NCBI RefSeq assembly: GCF_000314995.1
Contig: NZ_BAEO01000052.1
Location: 1-64,000, forward strand
Source of the DNA: Paraglaciecola arctica BSs20135
GTDB lineage: Bacteria > Pseudomonadota > Gammaproteobacteria > Enterobacterales > Alteromonadaceae
Length of the DNA: 64,000 nt
Reading direction: 5' to 3'
The notes under the pieces: model-generated
The model's input: only the letters and a program-made list of their open reading frames with translations
Told to the model about the DNA's origin: nothing
Database searches by the model: none
Made by a program: the position numbers and the translations under genes
Shown: positions 33,932-42,439 of the stretch, in pieces
Position numbering within the stretch: position 1 is the first letter of the stretch
Layout of the letters: each line of letters begins with the position of its first letter

Positions 33932-34771
33932 GTGCAACAATCCCTTGAATTCCCTCTTGCCAATATCACCCTTCGTGGCATCGGTTACGGTGATCCTTCT
34001 AAGCCAATGATTTTGGCGTTGCATGGTTGGTTAGACAACGCCGCAAGCTTTCAACCTATTGCTGAATATCTTAGTGACTATTATATTGTGGCTTTGGATA
34101 TTACTGGTCATGGATTGTCTTCCCATAGAAGTAATGGTGCTCATTACCATCTAATTGACTTTCCTTATGATTTACATGAATTGGTTGAGTCACAAGGTTG
34201 GCAGTCATTTATATTAATGGGGCATTCTATGGGGGGCATCATTGCCACTATTTATGCGAGTTGTTTTCCTGAACATGTCAGTAAACTCATTTCAATTGAG
34301 TCTTTCGGTCCCATGACCAAAGATACACAAAGTAGTCCGTCTCAGCTTAGGGATTCTATTCTAAGTAGATTAAAAGCTCAGCGAAGTGAAGCCAAACACC
34401 CCAGAAGTATTGAACGAACTGTCGAAGCCAGAACCATGGTAGGTGATATAAAATCAGAATCAGCTAGGTTGTTGATCACTCGTAATATCCGTGAAGAAAA
34501 TGAACAATTATTTTTTACCACAGATAGACGTTTACGCACTTTTTCATCCCTTAGAATGACGGAACCACAAGCTGAAGCGTTTATACGTAATATTAAATGT
34601 CCTACGTTAGTCATAATGGGAACGCAGGGATACGACTCAATGCGAACCATTTTAAAGAATAGATTGGACTGGGTTGAAGATCTCATTATGGTTGAATGTG
34701 AGGGGTTTCATCATTTACATATGGACAATCCTCAACCAGTTGCCAAAGAAATCGTAGGTTTTTTAAGCTAA
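33932..34771 (+). CDS. Alpha/beta hydrolase
   Basis: Serine hydrolase of the alpha/beta fold, 279 aa. LALHGWLDNAASF (oxyanion region), nucleophile elbow GHSMGG near residue 106 and the catalytic His in GFHHLHMDNP near the end are seen. No signal peptide. It precedes fadD by 155 bases on the same strand, which suggests a role with fatty-acyl compounds (a thioesterase or lipase), but the substrate is unknown. GTG start with AAGGAAAA upstream. Two terminators lie immediately before it. Confidence 0.85.
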   Translation: MQQSLEFPLANITLRGIGYGDPSKPMILALHGWLDNAASFQPIAEYLSDYYIVALDITGHGLSSHRSNGAHYHLIDFPYDLHELVESQGWQSFILMGHSMGGIIATIYASCFPEHVSKLISIESFGPMTKDTQSSPSQLRDSILSRLKAQRSEAKHPRSIERTVEARTMVGDIKSESARLLITRNIREENEQLFFTTDRRLRTFSSLRMTEPQAEAFIRNIKCPTLVIMGTQGYDSMRTILKNRLDWVEDLIMVECEGFHHLHMDNPQPVAKEIVGFLS

Positions 34772-34776
34772 GTTCA

Positions 34777-34793
34777 AACTGGTCTTAGTTGTT
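34777..34793. promoter_or_regulatory. Weak FadR-like operator upstream of fadD
   Basis: AACTGGTCTTAGTTGTT keeps the left half of the FadR pattern (AACTGGTC) and the final GTT of the right half but not the GAC centre. It lies 134-150 bases before the fadD start and directly after the hydrolase stop codon. Context supports it but the match is partial. Confidence 0.35.
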
Positions 34794-34926
34794 AATCATT
34801 TGTTGATTTATCTTTGCGAAAGGTTTAGGTAGAATCCGCCCCCTGTTTAACATTCTATTAGTATAATAAGTTAGCTTTTGCTCCTTTAATAGAGTGAAAG
34901 CTTGAAGTCTAAAGCCTGGAGGCACA

Positions 34927-36582
34927 GTGGAAAGAATTTGGTTAAAAAATTATGACTCTAAGGTTCCTGCTGATATCGATCCTGATCGTTATTCATCTAT
35001 TGTGGACATTTTTGAACAATCTGTAGAAAAATATTCATCTAATGTCAGTTATATCAATATGGGTAAAAGTATTACTTTTGCAGAGTTAGACGGGCTTTCT
35101 CGTGATTTCGCAGCCTATTTACAAAACTCAGGGTTAAAGAAAGGTGATGCGGTGGCCATTATGATGCCTAACCTAATCCAATACCCTGTGGCATTGTTTG
35201 GAATACTTCGCGCTGGTATGACAGTGGTGAATGTTAATCCTTTATATACCGCCAGAGAGTTACAGCATCAATTATCTGACTCAAATACCAAAGCTATTGT
35301 GATTGTTGAAAACTTTGCCTGTACTTTGGCTGATGTGATTAAGGATACCGCAGTAGAGACTGTGTTATTAACTTCACTTGGGGACATGTTATCGCCCGTT
35401 AAAAAAATTCTGACAAATTTTGTAGTGAAACACATTAAGAAAATGGTCCCAGCTTTCGATTTACCTAATGCGGGAATGTTTTTAACGGCTCTTAAAGAAG
35501 GTCATAGTCAGTCTTACCAGCGTCCAGAAGTGACGGGAGAAGATTTAGCGTTTTTACAATATACAGGCGGGACCACAGGTGTTTCTAAAGGGGCGATGTT
35601 GACCCACCGAAATATTGTGGCGAATTTGGAACAAACGTCAACTATTCTAGAAACCGTAGTTGATCCGGGTAAAGAGTTAGTGGTCACCGCTTTACCGCTT
35701 TACCATATTTTTGCTTTGCAAGCTAATTGCCTGACGTTTATCAAATTTGGTTGTCCAAACTTATTGATCACAAACCCTCGTGATATGCCAAGTTTTGTTG
35801 CTGAGTTGGCTAAGTATCCAGTCACTGTCATTACTGGTGTAAATACCTTATTTAATGGGTTACTTAACACTCCAGGTTTTTCTGACGTAGATTTCCGTAA
35901 AATTAAATTTTCGTTAGGGGGCGGTGCAGCGGTGCAGCGCCCCGTCGCTGAGCGTTGGAAAAAAACAACTGGGCACGTGTTACTAGAGGGTTATGGATTA
36001 ACTGAATGTTGTCCTGTTGTGACAGTTAATCCGCCAGAGCTTAAAGCATATAAAGGCTCTATTGGCATGCCTGTACCTTCGACTGATATAAAATTAGTAG
36101 ACGAAGAAGGTAATGAAGTCGCCATGGGTGAAGCGGGGGAAATGTTGGTTAAAGGCCCTCAGGTGATGAAAGGGTATCTTAATCGTCCTGAAGCAACCGA
36201 AGAAATGATTGTTGACGGTTGGTTAGCCACAGGTGATATAGCAACATACGATCAAGATGGTTACTTTTATATTGTTGACCGCAAAAAAGATATGATTTTA
36301 GTTTCGGGCTTTAATGTATTTCCAAATGAAATTGAGGAAGTAGCCGCCATGCATGAAGATGTCGTAGAGGCCGCTGCTGTAGGTGTGCCCCACGAGGTCT
36401 CCGGTGAAATTGTTAAGTTAGTGGCAGTGCGTAAAAATCCAGAGTTATCGGAGCAAGATTTGATAGATCATTGTCGTATTCACTTAACTGGTTATAAAGT
36501 ACCTAAAAAAGTTGAGTTTACAGACGAGCTTCCTAAAAGTAATGTTGGTAAGATACTGCGTAGAGAATTAAGAGACAAATAG
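34927..36582 (+). CDS. fadD: Long-chain fatty acid-CoA ligase
   Basis: Activates fatty acids to acyl-CoA for beta-oxidation, membrane-associated. AMP-binding motif [30 protein letters not shown], the TGDI hinge and [20 protein letters not shown] (FACS signature) and the C-terminal catalytic lysine in [14 protein letters not shown] are complete. 551 aa, as in E. coli. GTG start with GGAGG close upstream. The next gene is rnd, as in E. coli, with a terminator between. Confidence 0.95.
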   Translation: MERIWLKNYDSKVPADIDPDRYSSIVDIFEQSVEKYSSNVSYINMGKSITFAELDGLSRDFAAYLQNSGLKKGDAVAIMMPNLIQYPVALFGILRAGMTVVNVNPLYTARELQHQLSDSNTKAIVIVENFACTLADVIKDTAVETVLLTSLGDMLSPVKKILTNFVVKHIKKMVPAFDLPNAGMFLTALKEGHSQSYQRPEVTGEDLAFLQYTGGTTGVSKGAMLTHRNIVANLEQTSTILETVVDPGKELVVTALPLYHIFALQANCLTFIKFGCPNLLITNPRDMPSFVAELAKYPVTVITGVNTLFNGLLNTPGFSDVDFRKIKFSLGGGAAVQRPVAERWKKTTGHVLLEGYGLTECCPVVTVNPPELKAYKGSIGMPVPSTDIKLVDEEGNEVAMGEAGEMLVKGPQVMKGYLNRPEATEEMIVDGWLATGDIATYDQDGYFYIVDRKKDMILVSGFNVFPNEIEEVAAMHEDVVEAAAVGVPHEVSGEIVKLVAVRKNPELSEQDLIDHCRIHLTGYKVPKKVEFTDELPKSNVGKILRRELRDK

Positions 36583-36607
36583 CCTAACTGTTTTACACTT
36601 ATGTAAA

Positions 36608-36630
36608 AGCCGGCGCTAGCCGGTTTTTTT
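36608..36630 (+). terminator. Intrinsic terminator after fadD
   Basis: Stem CCGGC (36610-36614) with GCCGG (36619-36623), loop GCTA, followed by TTTTTTT. 26 bases after the fadD stop. Confidence 0.85.
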
Positions 36631-36661
36631 ATGGGTCTTGTGACCACTAATTTGGAAATCC

Positions 36662-37828
36662 ATGCAATACAATTTTATTACCAGTAATCAAGCACTCGCA
36701 GATTTTTGTCAGCAAGCCAGCCAGGCAGAAGCCATAGCAGTGGATACCGAATTTGTTCGTACACGCACTTTATATCCTCAGTTGGGGCTAATACAGATCT
36801 ATGATGGAAAACAACTAGTGTTGGTTGACCCCTTGGTGATTGATGACTTCTCAAGTTTGAAGGAATTGTTAACCAACCCCAATGTGGTCAAGGTATTACA
36901 CTCTTGCTCTGAGGATTTAGAAACTTTTTGGCATGCCTTTAAAATTATGCCTAGTCCGATTTTTGATAGTCAGTTTGCTGCCAGCGTAGTGGGTATGGGG
37001 ACTGCTTTAGGTTATGCCAAGTTAGTAGAAATCATGCTAGAAATAACTGTTGATAAAGGCGAGTCGCGTACTGATTGGTTAGCTAGACCTTTACGTGATG
37101 AACAGTGTGACTATGCAGCTAAAGATGTGTTGTATTTGTTTCAACTTTATCCAGAGCTTAAAGCCCGTGTAGAAGAACAAAATAAATTACCCTGGGTGTA
37201 TGCCGAAATAGCCCATCTGGCAACCAAAAAACAGACACCAATACCTCTAGATTCAATGTATTTAACGATTAAAAATAACTGGAAACTATCAAGCAAAGCC
37301 TTGTTGATCTTAAAAAAGTTGGCGGCTTGGCGCACGTCTACGGCAAGGCAGCGTGATATGGCCTTAAACTTTGTGGTGCGAGAAGAAAATTTGGTCTCTA
37401 TTGCTATGATGCAACCATTGAATAAAAATGAATTACGGGGAATTCAAGGAGTGAACCCTCACGAAGTTCGGATCCACGGTGATGCATTATTGGCTATAGT
37501 TGCTGATTGTCAGAATGTATCTGACGGTGCCTACCCACCTAGGGTGAAACGTTTAAATGATATCGAAGATTACAAAAATACCGCCGCAAACGTTAAAAAA
37601 TTGTGCTTAAGTATTGCTGAAAAACATGAAATCCCCCCCGAATTAGTAGGATCTAAAAAACAAATTAATCAATTACTGAAATGGTGCTGGTTTAAGCAGG
37701 ATGAAACTCGGGAAATGGGATTGCTACCGGATTTGCTGAGTAGTTGGCGTCGTGCACTTTTTGTTAATGAGCTCATTAAGATTGATGCACTTAATTTGTC
37801 CCATGATCTGCTTGAGGAAAACTCATAA
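36662..37828 (+). CDS. rnd: Ribonuclease D
   Basis: 3'-5' exoribonuclease that trims tRNA and stable RNA 3' ends. DEDDy motifs: AVDTEFVRTRTLYPQLGLIQI, VLHSCSEDLETF and the last Asp in DYAAKDVLYLFQLYP with Tyr. One HRDC domain follows (residues ~210-290). 388 aa, usual. Its TAA shares one base with the ATG of ycgL. Confidence 0.94.
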   Translation: MQYNFITSNQALADFCQQASQAEAIAVDTEFVRTRTLYPQLGLIQIYDGKQLVLVDPLVIDDFSSLKELLTNPNVVKVLHSCSEDLETFWHAFKIMPSPIFDSQFAASVVGMGTALGYAKLVEIMLEITVDKGESRTDWLARPLRDEQCDYAAKDVLYLFQLYPELKARVEEQNKLPWVYAEIAHLATKKQTPIPLDSMYLTIKNNWKLSSKALLILKKLAAWRTSTARQRDMALNFVVREENLVSIAMMQPLNKNELRGIQGVNPHEVRIHGDALLAIVADCQNVSDGAYPPRVKRLNDIEDYKNTAANVKKLCLSIAEKHEIPPELVGSKKQINQLLKWCWFKQDETREMGLLPDLLSSWRRALFVNELIKIDALNLSHDLLEENS

Positions 37829-38103
37829 TGTTGTGTGCGGTTTACAAAAGCAGCAAAAAACAAGAAACCTATTTGTATGTGCCGGGTAGGGATGACTTTT
37901 CTAAAGTCCCAGACGCTTTATTAAAAACCTTTGGTGCGCCAATATTTTTAATGATTATGCCACTTAAAAAAGACCGTGAATTGGCAAGAGTGGATATTAA
38001 TAAGTTGCGTACTGAACTCAAAACAAATGGTTTTTATTTGCAGCTGCCACCACCTACCGAAAATTTACTTAAAACTCACCTGCAACAACAGAGCTCAGAC
38101 TAA
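37828..38103 (+). CDS. ycgL: YcgL-domain protein
   Basis: Small 91-residue protein of the YcgL family (unknown function, often near cell-division or murein genes): MLCAVYKSSKKQETYLYVPGRDDFSKVP and GFYLQLPPP match the family. Its first base is the last base of the rnd stop, so translation is probably coupled. It is followed 5 bases later by a lytic transglycosylase. Confidence 0.92.
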   Translation: MLCAVYKSSKKQETYLYVPGRDDFSKVPDALLKTFGAPIFLMIMPLKKDRELARVDINKLRTELKTNGFYLQLPPPTENLLKTHLQQQSSD

Positions 38104-38108
38104 GCACT

Positions 38109-39083
38109 ATGAAATTTATCCATTTTACTTTGTTGTTTTTGTTGATCTCGGTCAGCCAAGCTTTGAGTGCCAAACCTAGTTTTGAGCAGTATTTAGCTGA
38201 TTTAAAATTACAGGCAATTGAACAAGGTTACAGCACTGAATTTGTTGACCAAGTGTTTGCAGGGGTCAGTTATCGTAAAAAAACAGTCACTGCTGATAAA
38301 AACCAGCCAGAAACAAAATTAACATTAGACAAATACTTGGCTACCCGCGTACCCGATTGGAAAGTTAAAAAGGCCGTTGATTTAATGGCGCAGCACAAAG
38401 TGTTATTAGACCAAGTAGAGCAGAAGTTTGGTGTACAGAAGCGTTTTATCGTCGCGCTATGGGGTAATGAGAGTAATTTTGGCAATATTATGGGCAAACA
38501 CTCGGTAATTAACTCACTTGTGACCTTGGCATACGATGGGCGCCGAGAAACCTTGTTTAAAAAACAGTTATTTGCTGCCTTAAAAATCCTGCAACAGAGA
38601 CATATTGAATTGCAACACTTAGTTGGTTCTTGGGCAGGTGCCATGGGGCAAAGCCAATTTATGCCTACTTCATTTTTAGACTATGCTATCGATTTTGATA
38701 ACGATGGTCGAAAAGATATCTGGAATAATCAAGCCGATGTATTTGCCTCTATTGCCAATTTTCTAAAATCTGAAGGTTGGAGCAACCAAATAACATGGGG
38801 ACGACAAGTTAAAGTGCCTGACAATTTTGATTTTAGTTTGGCCGGGCTTAAGTCTAACTCAAAGCGTTTGTTAGCAGATTGGCAGGCAATGGAGGTTAGA
38901 CGTTATGATGGCGGTGATCTGCCTGATTTAGCTATCAAAGCATCGCTTATCGCTCCAGATGGTGAAAATGGGCGAATTTATTTGGTATACGAAAATTTTC
39001 ATACATTAATGAAATGGAATCGTTCCAGTTATTTTGGGATATCAGTGAGTTATTTGGCTGATCGTATTAAAAAAGGGTCATGA
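38109..39083 (+). CDS. MltB-family lytic murein transglycosylase
   Basis: Cuts peptidoglycan glycan strands, exported. The N-terminal signal MKFIHFTLLFLLISVSQALSA has no lipobox cysteine, so a soluble periplasmic form rather than the MltB lipoprotein. Catalytic Glu in ALWGNESNFG near residue 117, then NSLVTLAYDGRRE and GSWAGAMGQSQFMPTSFLDYAIDFDNDGRKDIW, which are MltB-like. 324 aa, normal. It follows ycgL in the same run. Confidence 0.9.
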   Translation: MKFIHFTLLFLLISVSQALSAKPSFEQYLADLKLQAIEQGYSTEFVDQVFAGVSYRKKTVTADKNQPETKLTLDKYLATRVPDWKVKKAVDLMAQHKVLLDQVEQKFGVQKRFIVALWGNESNFGNIMGKHSVINSLVTLAYDGRRETLFKKQLFAALKILQQRHIELQHLVGSWAGAMGQSQFMPTSFLDYAIDFDNDGRKDIWNNQADVFASIANFLKSEGWSNQITWGRQVKVPDNFDFSLAGLKSNSKRLLADWQAMEVRRYDGGDLPDLAIKASLIAPDGENGRIYLVYENFHTLMKWNRSSYFGISVSYLADRIKKGS

Positions 39084-39087
39084 AACC

Positions 39088-39753
39088 TTGTTAGAATATA
39101 AACATATTGATAGTGATGGTAAGAGTATTGATCTGCCTGTAGGGAAAGTCGTCTGCGTAGGGCGAAATTATCTACAACATATAAAAGAGTTAGAAAACGA
39201 AGTACCTAGTGAACCTCTGTTGTTTATTAAACCTTCTACAGCTTTGTCTAGTCTAATTCAACCTGTCGTAATACCTAAAAATTTGGGTCCTTGCCACAAC
39301 GAATTGGAATTGGCAGTTCTGATTAAAACAACACTCTGCCAAGCCTCGATACCAGACGCAGAAGCAGCAATATGGGGAATAGGTTTAGGTTTAGATCTAA
39401 CTTTAAGGGATGTGCAAACAGCATTAAAAAAGCAAGGCCATCCATGGGAGCGTGCCAAATCTTTTGATCGTAGCTGCCCTATGTCGCAATTTGTCGCCAA
39501 AGAGCAGTTTGATACATTATCCGATATAGACTTTAGCTTGCGTGTGAATAATGAAATAAGGCAGCAAGGTAATAGCCAAGAAATGTTATTCCCTATATTA
39601 AACTTGCTAACCAATATGTCTAATGCCTTTACTCTTTTACCTGGTGATATTGTAATGACAGGCACACCAAAAGGCGTGGCAGCTCTATCGGTGGACGATC
39701 AGCTAAATATCGAATTAAATAAGCACTTTTCAGTTAATACTTGTGTTGTATAA
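39088..39753 (+). CDS. Fumarylacetoacetate hydrolase-family enzyme (YcgM-like)
   Basis: FAH-family acylpyruvase-type hydrolase, cytosolic. Seen: GKVVCVGRNYLQHIKELENEVPSEPLLFIKPSTALSS, the metal ligands in HNELELAVLI, GLGLDLTLRDVQ and the VMTGTPKGVAAL signature near the end. 221 aa, as E. coli YcgM. The start is TTG at 39088, with AGGG 11-14 bases upstream, 4 bases after the previous stop. It lies between ycgL and ycgN, as in E. coli, supporting a YcgM orthologue. Confidence 0.88.
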   Translation: MLEYKHIDSDGKSIDLPVGKVVCVGRNYLQHIKELENEVPSEPLLFIKPSTALSSLIQPVVIPKNLGPCHNELELAVLIKTTLCQASIPDAEAAIWGIGLGLDLTLRDVQTALKKQGHPWERAKSFDRSCPMSQFVAKEQFDTLSDIDFSLRVNNEIRQQGNSQEMLFPILNLLTNMSNAFTLLPGDIVMTGTPKGVAALSVDDQLNIELNKHFSVNTCVV

Positions 39754-39755
39754 AA

Positions 39756-40151
39756 ATGAAATTTTCTTTTGAGTTTGAAGTAGACCAAGCAAATAAATTA
39801 TTGATTTGTGAGGCTTATGGCGAAGTAAGTGAAGTAGTTGATCTTGAACATATGTTAAAAACCATCGTCAAGATAGCCGGCAAAAATCAAGTCAAAAATA
39901 TAGTGCTGGATGTCACAGCATTTAAAATTCTCTTCACTAATGTAGAAATTGCAAATCTGATGATAACCTTTCAAGAAAATGATTGGCTTGGCGATTTGAA
40001 AATCGCTAAGATCATTAATCCAGAATTCAATATTCATAATGTGATCCAAGGCTTGGCAGAAAGTTTGTCGTTGCCTATTAAAAATTTCGAAAACCGCAGT
40101 GAAGCTATGCTTTGGTTGTTGTTTGATAAGGTACAAGCAGAGCATAAATGA
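39756..40151 (+). CDS. STAS-like small protein of unknown function
   Basis: 131-residue cytosolic protein. The alternating pattern (FEFEVDQANKLLICEAYGEVSEVVDLEHML; VKNIVLDVTAFKILFTN; LKIAKIINPEF) is like SpoIIAA/STAS single-domain proteins, but sequence similarity is weak and no phosphorylatable serine stands out. The ATG at 39756 follows the previous stop by 2 bases. Same operon as the FAH enzyme and ycgN. Confidence 0.65.
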   Translation: MKFSFEFEVDQANKLLICEAYGEVSEVVDLEHMLKTIVKIAGKNQVKNIVLDVTAFKILFTNVEIANLMITFQENDWLGDLKIAKIINPEFNIHNVIQGLAESLSLPIKNFENRSEAMLWLLFDKVQAEHK

Positions 40152-40172
40152 CTAATAAATATAGGGACTGCC

Positions 40173-40664
40173 ATGGATAAATTTTGGGAAACGACCCCAC
40201 TTGAAAAAATGAATGATAAAGAGTGGGAAGCTATTTGTGATGGTTGTGCCAAATGTTGTTTACACAAGTTTATTGATGATGAAGAAGTCACAAAAGCAGC
40301 ACCTACAGATCATATTCAACAAGGTGAAAAAATTCATTACACCAATATTGCATGTGGTTTATTGAATACCAAAACTTGCGCATGTACCCAATATGCCGAG
40401 CGAACCAGCTTGGTTCCAGAATGTGTCAAACTCACCAAAGATAATCTGCAAGACATCTTTTTTATGCCACACAGTTGCAGTTATCGTAGACTTTACGAGG
40501 ATAGGGGATTACCAAGTTGGCATCCGCTACTAAATAATGGCAAAAAATCAATTATGCATAAAGCAGGCATGTCCGTAAGAGGCAAGACAGTTGCTGATCA
40601 TGATGTCGATTTAGAGCAATTTGAAGATTATATAGCGCTGTGGCCGATGGAAGATTTGGATTAG
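40173..40664 (+). CDS. ycgN: YcgN-family cysteine cluster protein (UPF0260)
   Basis: 163-residue protein with the CxxCxxCC metal or Fe-S cluster motif in ICDGCAKCCLHKFIDDE near residue 27 and further cysteines in CGLLNTKTCACTQYAERTSLVPECVKL and PHSCSYRRLYEDRGLPSWHPLL. Function unknown. Last gene of the rnd-ycgN run and close to where min genes are found in relatives. Confidence 0.93.
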   Translation: MDKFWETTPLEKMNDKEWEAICDGCAKCCLHKFIDDEEVTKAAPTDHIQQGEKIHYTNIACGLLNTKTCACTQYAERTSLVPECVKLTKDNLQDIFFMPHSCSYRRLYEDRGLPSWHPLLNNGKKSIMHKAGMSVRGKTVADHDVDLEQFEDYIALWPMEDLD

Positions 40665-40671
40665 AATTTTT

Positions 40672-40701
40672 AGCTGCGAGCTGCGAGCTACGAGCTACGA
40701 G
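40672..40701. repeat. Heptamer tandem repeat
   Basis: Four tandem 7-base units: AGCTGCG twice, then AGCTACG twice, followed by AG. It lies 8 bases after the ycgN stop. Similar GAGCTACGAGCT-type runs are common intergenic repeats in some Alteromonadales, as I recall. Confidence 0.75.
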
Positions 40702-40905
40702 GATTAAAGTTTGCGCCGTAAATTGTGGTCATCTATTGGCAGATACATACATCTAAAAATGACGCATTGATATACCGGCAATATCTTGTCATTGGCGCAC
40801 TAAATAAACCATTTATACAAATGGATGTAACCAAAAAAATCAGTAGGTTACATCCATTAAAACGTTCAATTTATTAGAATGTCAATCAGTCCATAATCAA
40901 TGGTA

Positions 40906-42279
40906 TTAACTGTTTCTATCAAAATGTTCAAAATCGACTTCTTCGTCTTTTTTCCCTGCGTCTGGATCGTTATATATATCTAGATCTAATTCGTTTTCAC
41001 TTTTAGCTACTATACAAGCTACCATACAGTCACCTGTAACATTAACTGCTGTGCGGGTCATATCTAACAATCTATCTACGCCAATAATAAGGGCAATACC
41101 TTCTACTGGTAAATTTACCTGTTGTAACACCATAGCCAGCATGATCAGGCCCACACCTGGGACTCCAGCGGTACCAATTGAAGCAAGAGTTGCAGTGAGT
41201 ATGACCATCATGTAATCACTCAAACTCAAATCTACCGAGTACACTTGCGCAATAAACACTGTGGCGACACCTTGCATAATTGCGGTGCCATCCATGTTAA
41301 TAGTTGAACCAAGTGGCACAGTAAAGGAAGCCACGGTGCGTTTAACGCCTAGTTTTTTGATTGCTGTTTCCAAGGTGATAGGTAAAGTCGCACTACTACT
41401 AGAGGTGCTAAATGCAAATAGGGCCGCATCGCGCATTTTTCTGATTAGGATGAGCGGGCTTAATCCACTTAATACTTTTAGAATAATCGGGTAGGAAACA
41501 AATGCATGAACAAACAACACAAAGACAACCAATAAAAAGTATTTCAGGAGGCTAGCAATAGTGTCAAAACCTATAGTGGCAAATAGTTTTGCCATTAACA
41601 CAAATACGCCGTAAGGCGCGAGGTTCATTAGGATAGTGACTAATTTCATAACAACAGTACTTAGATCTTCGAATACCGCCGTTAATCTTTTTCCTGCATC
41701 TCCAGTCATTGACATAGCAATCCCAAAAAAGACAGAAAACACTATGATTTGTAACATGTTGCCTTCGGCCATGGCATTAATGGGATTGGTTGGCATCATG
41801 TTGATAATAACCTGACCTAAAGAAGGGGCTTCTTTGGCGACATAAGTTGATTCAGACGTTAGGTTTAATCCGTCACCTGGTGCCACCAATAAAGCAAATG
41901 ATACAGCTAAACTGATAGCAATGGCTGTAGTAGCTACGTATAACAATATTGATTTACCGCCCAAACGACCAAGTTTAGAAGGGTCAGACAAACTGGATGT
42001 ACCACATACCAAAGAAACAAAAACCAAAGGTACAACCAACATTTTTAAACTGGCAATAAAGATACTTCCCACTACATTAAATATACCTTCGACTAAAAGT
42101 GCATACGTTGAAACATGCAAGCCGAATACACTAAAGGAAAAATCTCCGCTATCATCAAACAACCATTGTAATAAAGCTCCGATAATTATTCCGGCGATCA
42201 TGCCGATAAAGATCCTAGCGGTAAGCCCAAGTTTCTTTGGGATGGGTTTTGGTGATGATGAGTGTGTTGATGTTGTCAT
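40906..42279 (-). CDS. Dicarboxylate/amino acid:cation symporter (DAACS)
   Basis: Inner-membrane glutamate/C4-dicarboxylate:Na+ or H+ symporter. Eight hydrophobic segments, the serine-rich hairpin SSSSATLPITLETA near residue 295, the cation-binding NMDGTAIMQGVATVFIAQ and helix-8 segment DRLLDMTRTAVNVTGD are all present. 457 aa with a charged, acidic C-terminus. AGGA precedes the ATG at 42279. Which of glutamate, aspartate or succinate it carries cannot be read. Divergent from the Ig-like lipoprotein gene. Confidence 0.9.
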   Translation of the reverse strand: MTTSTHSSSPKPIPKKLGLTARIFIGMIAGIIIGALLQWLFDDSGDFSFSVFGLHVSTYALLVEGIFNVVGSIFIASLKMLVVPLVFVSLVCGTSSLSDPSKLGRLGGKSILLYVATTAIAISLAVSFALLVAPGDGLNLTSESTYVAKEAPSLGQVIINMMPTNPINAMAEGNMLQIIVFSVFFGIAMSMTGDAGKRLTAVFEDLSTVVMKLVTILMNLAPYGVFVLMAKLFATIGFDTIASLLKYFLLVVFVLFVHAFVSYPIILKVLSGLSPLILIRKMRDAALFAFSTSSSSATLPITLETAIKKLGVKRTVASFTVPLGSTINMDGTAIMQGVATVFIAQVYSVDLSLSDYMMVILTATLASIGTAGVPGVGLIMLAMVLQQVNLPVEGIALIIGVDRLLDMTRTAVNVTGDCMVACIVAKSENELDLDIYNDPDAGKKDEEVDFEHFDRNS

Positions 42280-42439
42280 GGAAATCCTAAGCTTTATTTT
42301 TGTTAAAAGTCGCGTATTAGTGCTATTGAATTTGGTTATCTTGTATAACCTTAACCAAGGTTAGCAAGATTGTTGTTCAAGCTGAACTGTTAAAGTGAAT
42401 TTGCCATCACAATATGGCTCATGTGTATAGGAAAGGTTT

